This document shows positions 16,152-24,532 of a stretch of 55,530 nt of DNA, in pieces. The translations under genes were made by a program, and so were the position numbers. Origin of the DNA: an uncultured Bifidobacterium sp. (GTDB taxonomy: Bacteria; Actinomycetota; Actinomycetes; Actinomycetales; Bifidobacteriaceae); NCBI RefSeq assembly GCF_945269915.1, contig NZ_CALYOY010000010.1, positions 1 to 55,530 of the forward strand, in the 5' to 3' direction. The notes beneath the pieces were generated by a model. That model saw nothing but the letters and a program-made list of their open reading frames with translations, had not been told where the DNA came from and ran no database searches. Each line of letters begins with the position of its first letter. Positions within the stretch are counted from its first letter, which is position 1.

Positions 16152-17247
16152 GGAAGACCTTACTGCGGACCCTCTGTCCGATTAGCTCGCCGATTCCGAT
16201 CACCGAAGCGCGATGCCCCAGCTCGGTGGTGACGATGCCCGGCAGATGGGGTATGCGCCCGACCAGACGTTTGTTTACTCCCTGCAGAAGTTCCTCGACG
16301 GGCAGAGGACTGTGGATATCCATGACGATGATTTCGGGGTCTACCACCAGACATATGTTGCTGATGGACAGGGCAATGAGATCATACAGGTACTCCCTCT
16401 CTTCGCTGCCGGCCTTTCCTTCCAAAGCACTGATTCGGGATATTCGCCACTCCAGGTCGCCTCCGTAGGTGTAGTACCTGCTCAGGGATTCACGGCCGGT
16501 CAGGGTGTACCCCATCTCACCGGCCATGCCATGGTGCCCACGCAGGATCCGGCCGTCCATGATGATGCCCGCGCCCACTCCGAAGTGCCGCATCGTGTAC
16601 CCCACGACGGGGTTCTTCCCGGCCCCGGCACCAGCCAGGGACTCCCCGTAGGCGGAGGCGTTGGCGTTGTTCTCGATCAGGACATCGTCTTCGAAGGCGG
16701 TGTTCAGTATGGCCTGTAGGGGGACCTCATTCCATTTGAGTTCGCTGGCAGCGGTCACCAGTCCGTTTTCCTGGACGATTCCGGGCACTCCGACCCCGAT
16801 GCCATTGCAGGGTATACCCTGGTCGTTGGCCCATCTGCGGAGTCCCTCCACCATGGAGATGATGTGGCGGATGTAGCTTTCGGTCTCCCCCCCTACCCCC
16901 GGATCGGGGTTGTATGGGAGGTGTTCCTCATGGAGGATCCGATCATTCAGACTCATGACGGCCCCGTCGATGACGGTTCCTCTGACGTTGATGGACAGCA
17001 CCGCCCGGAAACGTGCATTGAAGTGGAGTAGGTGGACGGGGCGACCCGGCCCCTCCTTGTTCTCGCGAGTCTCCAGCAGCATCCCGTCCTGCTTGAGCTG
17101 GGCGCAGAGACGGTGGACGGTCGGCAGGGGGATGCCCGTTATTTCTGCAATCCGGGTCCGCGATATGCCATCCTCCTGGCAGAGGAGGTTCAAAATGGCG
17201 GCTCGGTTGGTGGTGACGGATGTGCCGTTACGGGAGGGTGAGGTCAT
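16144..17247 (-). CDS. ROK-family transcriptional regulator of the uronate locus
   Basis: A 367-residue ROK regulator. The N-terminal winged helix-turn-helix is about residues 12-60 (NRAAILNLLCQEDGISRTRI and GIPLPTVHRL). The C-terminal sugar-binding ROK fold shows GIGVGVPGIV and the ENNANASAYGE motif. The zinc motif CxCGxxGCxE found in most ROK proteins is missing; the equivalent position reads HHGMAGEMGY followed by TGRESLS, with no cysteines. The start was set at ATG 17247, with AAAGGA just ahead. It is the first gene of the minus-strand arm and faces the ABC importer, so it probably controls both arms through the shared intergenic region and may sense an unsaturated or keto-uronate intermediate. 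That ligand is inference. Confidence 0.82.
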   Translation of the reverse strand: MTSPSRNGTSVTTNRAAILNLLCQEDGISRTRIAEITGIPLPTVHRLCAQLKQDGMLLETRENKEGPGRPVHLLHFNARFRAVLSINVRGTVIDGAVMSLNDRILHEEHLPYNPDPGVGGETESYIRHIISMVEGLRRWANDQGIPCNGIGVGVPGIVQENGLVTAASELKWNEVPLQAILNTAFEDDVLIENNANASAYGESLAGAGAGKNPVVGYTMRHFGVGAGIIMDGRILRGHHGMAGEMGYTLTGRESLSRYYTYGGDLEWRISRISALEGKAGSEEREYLYDLIALSISNICLVVDPEIIVMDIHSPLPVEELLQGVNKRLVGRIPHLPGIVTTELGHRASVIGIGELIGQRVRSKVFHD

Positions 17248-17616
17248 GCAGGTTCCTTTCAGTCGGGTCGGCTCATGTGTGCGATGGCCTGCATGCTTTG
17301 GATGATGGTTTTCTTTCTCATGGTAGGACCTTGCCACCTGGTTCCAGGGTTTATGGCACCAAACTTCTACATTTATTATCAGAATGATATTAAAAGAGAG
17401 TTGCGGGTCATGTCAACCGTTACAAGAGGAGGAAATCGCAGAACGAATATACGAGGGGGTCCTCCTGCGATGGGTTTGGCGGTGTCGCAGGTATAACACT
17501 TGAAAGTAAGGGATTTCCGCCCTTCCTGCCGGAGGCATCGAATTGGGATGCTATAGTAATTCTCAGATTGATACCTCACATAGCAGTGGGGCCCTATTCA
17601 CGAAGGAGTGGTAACC
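17248..17616. promoter_or_regulatory. Divergent regulatory region of the uronate locus
   Basis: This 369-base region separates the two arms and is clearly more AT-rich than the flanking genes. It holds the inverted repeat at 17373-17393 described separately, a TATAGT at 17552-17557 that could serve as a -10 for the importer operon (no convincing -35), and AAGGAG at 17602-17607 for the solute-binding protein. No gene is seen. Confidence 0.55.
17373..17393. promoter_or_regulatory. Candidate ROK operator
   Basis: Imperfect inverted repeat TTATTATCA-GAA-TGATATTAA, with arms complementary at 8 of 9 positions. The size and AT-rich character resemble operators of ROK repressors of the NagC/Mlc/XylR type. 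Being within the divergent promoter region next to the ROK gene makes it the best candidate binding site. It is 126 bases upstream of the regulator start. Confidence 0.5.
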
Positions 17617-18873
17617 ATGTCGAGGAAACTGCAACGGGTCACGGCCGCCGGCCTTGCTCTGGTCTCTGCCTTTGCCCTGGTGGCATGCGGCGGCTCCGGC
17701 TCAGGCGATGCGTCCAGGGATGACGCCAAGGAGATCACCCTGACATTTTCCGATGACCAGAACGATGCCTACAAGACCATAGCCAAGCAGTACACCAAGG
17801 ACACCGGGGTCAAGGTCAACATCATGGAGGTTCCTTACGCCGATCTGAGCACCAAGATCGCCAATGCGGCCAAGGCGAATGATCTGCCGGATGTCGCAAG
17901 GGTTCCTCAGGTCAATCCGGTCTGGACCGACCAGCTGGAAGACCTGACCGGGATAGCCGAAAAGCATGGCGCCATGAAGAACCTGATCAAGAGGAACCCC
18001 GAGGGGAAGATCCTGACCATCGCCTCCGATATGACAGCTGTGGGGCTTTTCCTCAATACCTCCCTCTTCGACAAGGCCGGTGTCGCCTACCCCGACCCGA
18101 ACGGTTCCTGGACCTGGGAGGAGTTCATCGATGCGGTGAAGAAGGTCCAGGCTGCCACCGGTGCCAAGTACGGCATGGTGATGGATGCCTCAAGCCACCG
18201 TGAACGTTCCTTCCTATACCAGTTCGGCTCCAAGGGGGTCCAGCAGAAGTCGGACGGGACCTGGGCCCTGGACGATAAGGCCAAGACGGCACTGGAGTTC
18301 CTGAAGAGCATAGATGACGACAGGGTCATGCCCAAGTCCGTCTGGGCCTCCAACGAGGACCCCTCTGCCCTGTTCAAGTCCGGACAGGTGGCGGCCTACT
18401 ATTCGGGCAATTGGCAGATTGCCGACTTCAACAAGTCCATTACCTCTTTCAAGTGGAAGAGCGTCATCATGCCGGCCTCCCCGACCAGGGCCACCAACGT
18501 GGGAACCAACTACATGGTGGCCCTGAGTGGTTCGGGCAAGAAGTTCCTGGACTGGTTCTACTCCAGGAAGAACTACACGGCCTTCTGCGTCCAGGGCAAC
18601 TACCTCCCGGCCCTGAATGGAATCACGCCGAAGTATGCCAACCATCAGGAGGATATGCAGCTGTACATGGACGAAATCAAGAAGTCCGACCAGGCTGTCC
18701 TCTCCCACCAGGTCATGACTCAGCTGGACCTGGCTCTGAAGGGCTCGGTCCTGCCCAGCCAGGACCCCATGAAGGAGGAAACGGTCAAGTATCTGTCCGG
18801 CGAACAGGACGTTGACGCGACCATTAAGAACATGAACAAGCTCTTCACCAAGTACTACAAGGTCGAAAAGTAA
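17617..18873 (+). CDS. ABC sugar transporter, lipoprotein solute-binding protein (family 1)
   Basis: A 418-residue extracellular binding protein. It has a lipoprotein signal peptide with lipobox LVACGG (acylated Cys at about residue 23), followed by a Gly/Ser-rich tether and a family 1 solute-binding fold beginning ITLTFSDDQND. The start is ATG 17617, with AAGGAG nine bases before; GTG 17608 is too close to that site. It is followed by two permease genes and no ATPase gene, the usual bifidobacterial arrangement in which a shared MsmK-like ATPase, encoded elsewhere, powers uptake. A small hairpin (18878-18891) just after the stop could raise the level of this subunit relative to the permeases. 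The neighbours indicate a uronic-acid-containing oligosaccharide as substrate. Confidence 0.9.
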   Translation: MSRKLQRVTAAGLALVSAFALVACGGSGSGDASRDDAKEITLTFSDDQNDAYKTIAKQYTKDTGVKVNIMEVPYADLSTKIANAAKANDLPDVARVPQVNPVWTDQLEDLTGIAEKHGAMKNLIKRNPEGKILTIASDMTAVGLFLNTSLFDKAGVAYPDPNGSWTWEEFIDAVKKVQAATGAKYGMVMDASSHRERSFLYQFGSKGVQQKSDGTWALDDKAKTALEFLKSIDDDRVMPKSVWASNEDPSALFKSGQVAAYYSGNWQIADFNKSITSFKWKSVIMPASPTRATNVGTNYMVALSGSGKKFLDWFYSRKNYTAFCVQGNYLPALNGITPKYANHQEDMQLYMDEIKKSDQAVLSHQVMTQLDLALKGSVLPSQDPMKEETVKYLSGEQDVDATIKNMNKLFTKYYKVEK

Positions 18874-18975
18874 CCGGTCCGCCGAGGCGGAACGATTGAA
18901 GGTCGTCGGACCAGGCCGGGCCCCCGTTGGCGGGCCGGGTTCGATGACCGAACAATATGGAGGCGATGAACTGCG

Positions 18976-19887
18976 ATGGCCAAGACCAAAGGAAGACCGA
19001 AGGAGCAACATCCCAATAGGCTGAAAAGACAGATAGCGGCCCCGCTGATCCTGATCGCACCAGCGATTGTCCTGTATCTCATCTTCTTCATCTGGCCCGC
19101 CGCTATCGGCTTTTTCTACTCATTCACCAACTACAAGGGCCTGTCGAAGTACAAGATTGTGGGCCTGTCCAACTATTCGGCCCTCTTGGCCGACCATGAC
19201 TTCTGGTCTTCCCTCCTGAGGACCTTTGAGTACATCATCTGCTCGGTACCCCTCAACGTCTGCCTTTCCCTTCTGGCGGCGGTTCTGGTGACCAACCGGA
19301 AAGCGATCGGACGGACCCTGGCCCGTACCCTGTTCTTCATTCCTTGGTTGGTCTCGCCCATCATCACCGGTCTGATCTGGAGGTGGATGTTCGGCGAGGG
19401 GTTCGGCATCGTCAACCAGGTCATTCAGGGGTTCGGTGGCCACCCGCTCAGGTGGGCCACCGATTCCAACCTGGCTTTCGTGGTCCTGGTACTGGCTGGT
19501 GTCTGGGCGGGGATGGCTTTCAACATGCTCCTGTTCATCACGGCCCTGGAGAACGTCCAACAGTCCCTTTACGAGGCGGCCTCGTTGGATGGGGCCAACG
19601 CCTGGCAGCGGTTCGTCCACATCACCCTGCCGGGGATTGCCCCGACCACTTTCATGGTGGTCCTGCTGGGCACCATCGGCGGCATCAAGGAATTCGCAAT
19701 GGTCCAGTCCCTGAACGGCGGTGGTCCCGGCACCTCCAACAGGCTGGTGGTCCAGTACATCTACGAGACAGGATTCTCGAACTCCCGTATAGGTTACGCA
19801 TCGGCGGCCTCGATGGTGCTTCTGGTGATCCTGGTGATCGTATCCCTGATTCAGATGTGGCTCAACAGGAGAAACGGAGGCCGCTGA
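18976..19887 (+). CDS. ABC sugar transporter permease (MalF/UgpA type)
   Basis: A 303-residue inner-membrane permease with six predicted helices. The cytoplasmic EAA loop is EAASLDGANAWQRFVHITLP (about residues 200-219), which contacts the ATPase. A positively charged N-terminus precedes the first helix. It pairs with the next gene to form the channel for the binding protein encoded upstream. An ATG at 18966 is nearer the GGAGG signal but out of frame, so 18976 was retained. Confidence 0.9.
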   Translation: MAKTKGRPKEQHPNRLKRQIAAPLILIAPAIVLYLIFFIWPAAIGFFYSFTNYKGLSKYKIVGLSNYSALLADHDFWSSLLRTFEYIICSVPLNVCLSLLAAVLVTNRKAIGRTLARTLFFIPWLVSPIITGLIWRWMFGEGFGIVNQVIQGFGGHPLRWATDSNLAFVVLVLAGVWAGMAFNMLLFITALENVQQSLYEAASLDGANAWQRFVHITLPGIAPTTFMVVLLGTIGGIKEFAMVQSLNGGGPGTSNRLVVQYIYETGFSNSRIGYASAASMVLLVILVIVSLIQMWLNRRNGGR

Positions 19888-19888
19888 T

Positions 19889-20767
19889 ATGAGTTCTGCC
19901 ATCAGTCAAGCCAAGGATGCACCCGTCAGGTCCTCCAACTCGGTCTGGGCCAGGATCAAGGCCCATGGGCCGGCTACGATCATGCTCTGGTTCCTGGTCA
20001 TCTGTTTCGCCTTCCCCGTCTTCTGGCTGATTCTGTCCTCCTTCAAGGGGGCAGATGAACTGTTCGCGGTTCCTATGAGCTTTTTCCCTAGGAAGTGGAC
20101 CACAGCCGGATATGCCGAGGCATGGAGCAGGATTGATTTCGCCCGTTACTTCGGCAACACTGCCGTGGTGGCCATCATCACCACCGTTCTTACGGTGATG
20201 GTCAGCGCCATGACCGGGTATGCCCTCGCCAAGTACGACTACTGGTGGACCAGGCTCTTCTTCATCGGGATCCTTCTGACCACCATGCTTCCCACCGAGG
20301 TCATCATGTCACCCTCGTTCATTGTCGTGCGTGACATAGGTCTTTACAACTCCCTGGCCGGTATCATCGTCCCCTCGATCATCACGGCTACCGGGATTTT
20401 TATGTTCCGCCAGTATTTCCTGACCGTTCCGGACGAGATGATGCAGGCGGCCCGGGTGGATGGGTGTTCGGAGATGCAGATCTTCCTGAGGATCATGCTG
20501 CCCATCTCCAAGCCCTGTATCGTGACCCTGGCCATCTTCTCCTTCCAGTGGCGGTGGAACGATTACATCTGGCCACTGCTGATTCTGAACGATTCCAAGC
20601 GGTTCACCCTGCAGGTGGCCCTGCGCACCCTGGTTGGGGCTGAGAAGATCGACTGGTCCGTCCTTCTGCCGGCATCGGTCATCTCCATGATTCCTCTGGT
20701 GCTGATCTTCATGTTCTGCCAGAAGTACATCGTCGGCTCGGATGTGGATGCGGCTTTCAAGGGCTGA
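19889..20767 (+). CDS. ABC sugar transporter permease (MalG/UgpE type)
   Basis: A 292-residue permease with six predicted helices. The EAA-loop equivalent is QAARVDGCSEMQIFLRIMLP (about residues 188-207). The start lies one base after the preceding stop, with GGAGG about eight bases upstream, so the two permeases are translationally linked. It forms the heteromeric channel with the MalF-type partner. No ATP-binding subunit is encoded in this window. Confidence 0.9.
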   Translation: MSSAISQAKDAPVRSSNSVWARIKAHGPATIMLWFLVICFAFPVFWLILSSFKGADELFAVPMSFFPRKWTTAGYAEAWSRIDFARYFGNTAVVAIITTVLTVMVSAMTGYALAKYDYWWTRLFFIGILLTTMLPTEVIMSPSFIVVRDIGLYNSLAGIIVPSIITATGIFMFRQYFLTVPDEMMQAARVDGCSEMQIFLRIMLPISKPCIVTLAIFSFQWRWNDYIWPLLILNDSKRFTLQVALRTLVGAEKIDWSVLLPASVISMIPLVLIFMFCQKYIVGSDVDAAFKG

Positions 20768-20806
20768 TTGCTGGCGGTCGGGCCAGTCTCGACCTGAAAG
20801 GTGTGA

Positions 20807-22618
20807 ATGATGTCGGATACTTCCTATCGTAATCGGCTTGTCGAGCAGTCCGGAGCCCTGATCCGCCGGAGGGTGGACCGGATCAACCGGGACCGGACCA
20901 GCCTGGAGAGGATGACTCACAGACCGACCATGGAGCTGATCAAGGGGATTGTGGCCTTGGCCGCTGCCGCGGGCACCGTGCCTGACGAATCCACGGTTGC
21001 CGTGCTGTCCGGTCTTCTGGACCACCTGGTCTCCCTTCAACTGGAAGGTGGTCTCTTTTCGGGCGGAGACAATCTGGTCTCCCCACCGGACAGCGCCTTC
21101 ACCATCAACGACCTGTGTCTGACTCTGGAACTTATGCAGCGGCGCGGCTGCCCGGACAGGATTGTCTCCCTGGTGAGGGAACCCCTCCTTTCCATTGCCC
21201 GCAAGACGGCGCCGGCCATGGTCCGCGGCGGGGTCCACACTCCCAACCACCGGTGGGAGATCGCCAGTGCCCTGGTTGGCCTTGATCTCTTCTTGGGGGA
21301 CACCGATCTGAAGGCCAGGGCCGAGCAGTGGCTCGCCGAAGGCATTGATATCCAGGCGGATGGCCTGTATTCGGAACGGAGTCCCAACTACGCAGCCCAT
21401 GTGTCAAACCCATGTCTGATAGCCCTGGCCCGGCGGTTGAATCGTTCCGGCTACCTGGATTATGTGGAAGCGAACCTGGAGGCTGATGCCGCCCTGATGA
21501 GACCCGACGGGCTGATGGAGACCATCCAGTCACGACGGCAGGATCAGAACAGGCCCTTCGACCCGGAGCCCTTCCTCTCACAGGCCCGGCTCCTTGCTCT
21601 GGTCCAAGGCAATACCGATGTGGTCTCCCTTGCTTTGGACCTCTCCTCTCGGCAACTGGCCGACCCGACCCGACACCTTGCCGAACTCCTGGTGGACCCC
21701 CGACTGGCCGGCCCCCTGCCGGTCAGGGCCACCGAAGGTCCCCGGAAGGATCCGGAGGCCGGTCCGGTCCGTGTTCGTCACTACAGGGAAACCGGGATGG
21801 ACAGGGTCTTGCTTTCAGGAGATTCCTGGCCCGGGTCCCTGGCCACCGCCTCCGTATATGCCGGCTCAGACTTCCCGACAACAGGGAGGGTGGCTTCGGG
21901 GCTGGCCAACAATTCGACAATCATGGACTTCACCACTCCTCTGATCCAGTTGACTGCCCTCAGGTTATCCCCGAACTTCTTCGATCTGGGCCCCCTGCGT
22001 CCTCAGGAACTGGAAGCAATGGAGCACGAGTCCACCTGGACCATGCATGATCGGCGTACAAGCGGCTATTACCAGCCGCTGGACCCCGAGTTCCGGAGCC
22101 CGGAGGGTTCGTACGCCCTGACCGACGAAGGTCGGTTCTTCGCCAGGATGTCCTTCGATCGACGGAGGCGTGATGATATGACCTTGGAATCCGATCTGAG
22201 GCTGTCTTTACGGTCCGACGGTTTCGACCTGCGGGTTGACTTCCATGGACCGGTCACCTCCTATGCATGTCTTTTGGGTCTGTCGGGCAAAGACCTTCGT
22301 ATCGGTTCCGGAGCGGACAGAAGTCCTGACGGGTCTTGGCTGGTGAACGGTTCGGACCGAGTCGAGGTAAGTGCCGGACCGGTCGATGGGGCGGTCGCCC
22401 TGACCCTGCGATATGGCGGGGCGCCGACCGGGTCCCCTGTGACCTATGATCCTGGCGAGAGCTACACTTTCGTGAACGGTGACGATGCAGTGGAGGGCAG
22501 GAGACTGATTTTCACCGGTCTCACCTCAGCCCCGTTCACCCTATCCGGCCAGTTCGGTGTGGGGCAAGGCAAAGCCTTGAAACAAATATGGGAGCAAGCC
22601 CGAGCGATGTTAGGCTGA
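20807..22618 (+). CDS. Heparinase II/III-like protein, putative intracellular uronate polysaccharide lyase
   Basis: A 603-residue protein: an N-terminal (alpha/alpha) toroid (about 1-310) and a C-terminal beta-sandwich (about 330-600). No signal peptide, so cytoplasmic. A lyase role rests on residues resembling the catalytic set of the heparinase II/III superfamily (PL12, PL15, PL17, PL21): an Asn-His pair at N147-H148 in NHRWE, a Tyr at Y195 in SPNYAAHV 47 residues later, and a late His (H407 or H414, in HESTWTMHD). This spacing is close to that of PL17 alginate lyases. The conserved-looking PPDSAFTINDL near residue 90 lines the barrel. The gene lies 39 bases after the permease genes. With GH105, DhuI and DhuD encoded around it, it plausibly cleaves an imported oligosaccharide by beta-elimination to make the unsaturated uronate those enzymes need. 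I cannot assign a CAZy family; it may represent an uncharacterised one. Confidence 0.62.
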   Translation: MMSDTSYRNRLVEQSGALIRRRVDRINRDRTSLERMTHRPTMELIKGIVALAAAAGTVPDESTVAVLSGLLDHLVSLQLEGGLFSGGDNLVSPPDSAFTINDLCLTLELMQRRGCPDRIVSLVREPLLSIARKTAPAMVRGGVHTPNHRWEIASALVGLDLFLGDTDLKARAEQWLAEGIDIQADGLYSERSPNYAAHVSNPCLIALARRLNRSGYLDYVEANLEADAALMRPDGLMETIQSRRQDQNRPFDPEPFLSQARLLALVQGNTDVVSLALDLSSRQLADPTRHLAELLVDPRLAGPLPVRATEGPRKDPEAGPVRVRHYRETGMDRVLLSGDSWPGSLATASVYAGSDFPTTGRVASGLANNSTIMDFTTPLIQLTALRLSPNFFDLGPLRPQELEAMEHESTWTMHDRRTSGYYQPLDPEFRSPEGSYALTDEGRFFARMSFDRRRRDDMTLESDLRLSLRSDGFDLRVDFHGPVTSYACLLGLSGKDLRIGSGADRSPDGSWLVNGSDRVEVSAGPVDGAVALTLRYGGAPTGSPVTYDPGESYTFVNGDDAVEGRRLIFTGLTSAPFTLSGQFGVGQGKALKQIWEQARAMLG

Positions 22619-22672
22619 GTATGCAATCAGCGGTAAAAGCGGTATCTGTCAAGGGCGAGGAGGTTGCAGGGC

Positions 22673-23509
22673 ATGATTAACATAGCGGTACGGGGCCATG
22701 ACGTGCCGGGCGCGGATAGCTTTGCATCGCTTGGAACCAGACTGGAAGGGTTCGGTGTTCATTCGGTCCAGTTGGCCCTTCCAAGGCAGTTCCCTCGAAT
22801 CGCCGGAGGCGACCTGATCAATCCGGGCATGGGTCAGTACTGCCGTCGCGTCTTGGAGGAGCACAGCGTATCCGTGGCCGTCCTGGGTTGTTATATCAAT
22901 ATGATTCATCCGGATCCTGCCAGGCGGGAGGTCCTCCTCAGGCAGTTCGAGGCCTATCTGCGTCATGCCCACAGCTTCGGCGCCCCTCTGGTGGCCAGCG
23001 AGACAGGTTCGGTCCTGCCGGAACCGACCACCCGTACCGAGGAGAACTTCACCCCTGAGGCCTACGCCCGGGCACGGGATTCGATCGCCAGACTGGTCGC
23101 TTACGGGGAGCGCATGGGAACCATGGTCGGTATCGAGCCAGGTATCAATCATCCCATTTACTCGGTGGAGCGCACCAAGCATCTGCTGGACGAGATCGAT
23201 TCCCCATATCTGGGTGTGGTCTTCGATCCCACGTCCCTGGTTTCTGCCTCAAACTACCGGCACCAGATTGATTACGCCCGGGCCGGGTTTGATGCCTTCG
23301 CGGATCGGATTCTGGCTGTGCATGTGCGTGACTATCGGATTCTTCCCGGAAGGGAACAGGTTCAGCCCTGTGACAACGGGGAGGGGATCATGGATGTGGA
23401 ATCGGTGCTTGATCTGGTCAAGGAGTATCGGCCCATGGTCGCTGTGGTCTTCGAGGAGACCAGGGGGGATGCCATAGGCCGCGTGGTTCAGCGGTACGCT
23501 GACTTCTGA
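22673..23509 (+). CDS. Sugar phosphate isomerase/epimerase-like TIM-barrel protein
   Basis: A 278-residue protein of the xylose-isomerase-like/AP-endonuclease-2 TIM-barrel superfamily. Candidate metal ligands are the Glu in VGIEPGINHP (about 156), the Asp in GVVFDPTSL (about 183), the His in LAVHVRDY (about 213) and the late Glu in AVVFEETRGD (about 264). This is the Glu-Asp-His-Glu pattern of divalent-metal sugar epimerases. An in-frame TTG at 22664 sits only two bases from the GAGGAGG, so the ATG at 22673 was preferred. It lies between the lyase-like gene and dhuD and is probably in one transcript. It may epimerise or isomerise the partner sugar or a keto-uronate intermediate; the specific reaction is not known. 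Confidence 0.72.
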   Translation: MINIAVRGHDVPGADSFASLGTRLEGFGVHSVQLALPRQFPRIAGGDLINPGMGQYCRRVLEEHSVSVAVLGCYINMIHPDPARREVLLRQFEAYLRHAHSFGAPLVASETGSVLPEPTTRTEENFTPEAYARARDSIARLVAYGERMGTMVGIEPGINHPIYSVERTKHLLDEIDSPYLGVVFDPTSLVSASNYRHQIDYARAGFDAFADRILAVHVRDYRILPGREQVQPCDNGEGIMDVESVLDLVKEYRPMVAVVFEETRGDAIGRVVQRYADF

Positions 23510-23632
23510 TCTGGACCAGACCGCGCAGTCGTCAGCCCTGGAGGCAGGTTGAGGGGGCCGAAATGGTCCCCGAGGAAATTGAATTTCGGTCGGAGCCCCA
23601 TCGGTGCTCCGGCCACTGATAAGGAGGTCATT

Positions 23633-24442
23633 ATGACTGATTTTTCCATGTCGCAGTTTTCCCTGAAGGGCAAGGTGGCCCTGGTTACCGGTGCCGTCTA
23701 CGGTATCGGCTTCGCCATCGCCTCGGCCATGCATGAAGCTGGTGCCGCAATCGTATTCAACGCCGAGAACCAGGCCGCGGTAGACAGGGGGATGGACGCA
23801 TACAAGGAGGCGGGCATACCCGCCCGTGGCTACGTCTGCGACGTGACCGACGAGCAGTCCGTGACCCGGTTGGTTGAGCAGATTGACCGTGAGGTCGGCA
23901 CCATCGACATCCTGGTCAACAACGCCGGAATCATCAAGCGCATTCCCATGCTGGAGATGAGTGCCGATGACTTCCGCAAGGTGGTGGATGTGGACCTGAA
24001 CGGCCCCTTCATCGTTTCCAAGGCGGTCCTGCCGGGCATGATCAAGCAGGGACACGGCAAGATCATCAACATCTGCTCCATGATGAGCGAGCTGGGCCGC
24101 GAAACCGTTTCCGCTTATGCTGCGGCCAAGGGAGGCCTGAAGATGCTGACCCGGAACATCTGCTCCGAGTACGGCGAGGCCAACATCCAGTGCAACGCCA
24201 TCGGGCCCGGTTACATCGCCACTCCGCAGACGGCCCCCCTGCGTGAACGCCAGCCGGATGGATCCCGCCACCCCTTCGACCAGTTCATCATCGCCAAGAC
24301 CCCCGCTGCACGGTGGGGGACCACGGCCGACCTGCAAGGGCCTGCCGTTTTCCTCGCCTCGTCCGCCTCGGACTTTGTCAACGGGCAGGTGCTGTATGTG
24401 GACGGCGGCATTCTGGCATATATCGGCAAGCAGCCTCAGTAA
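23633..24442 (+). CDS. dhuD: DhuD/KduD-like short-chain dehydrogenase (2-keto-3-deoxygluconate forming)
   Basis: A 269-residue classical SDR. Features: cofactor loop TGAVYGIG (about residues 18-25), NNAG (about 97-100), catalytic Ser in ICSMMS (about 150) and YAAAK (about 163-167). The family NAD(P)H-dependently reduces the 2,5-diketo-3-deoxy intermediate of unsaturated-uronate catabolism to 2-keto-3-deoxygluconate (KduD in pectin pathways, DhuD in streptococcal glycosaminoglycan pathways). The start is set by AAGGAGG at 23621-23627, five bases from the ATG. Adjacency to a DhuI-like isomerase favours the DhuD assignment over a generic gluconate dehydrogenase. Confidence 0.82.
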   Translation: MTDFSMSQFSLKGKVALVTGAVYGIGFAIASAMHEAGAAIVFNAENQAAVDRGMDAYKEAGIPARGYVCDVTDEQSVTRLVEQIDREVGTIDILVNNAGIIKRIPMLEMSADDFRKVVDVDLNGPFIVSKAVLPGMIKQGHGKIINICSMMSELGRETVSAYAAAKGGLKMLTRNICSEYGEANIQCNAIGPGYIATPQTAPLRERQPDGSRHPFDQFIIAKTPAARWGTTADLQGPAVFLASSASDFVNGQVLYVDGGILAYIGKQPQ

Positions 24443-24532
24443 GCGGCTCTCTCCGCCCATTCCGGTCCCAGGCCTGCATTTGGGCCAACGGACAGTTTCA
24501 GAACAGTCAACAGACAAGGAGTATCAAATACC

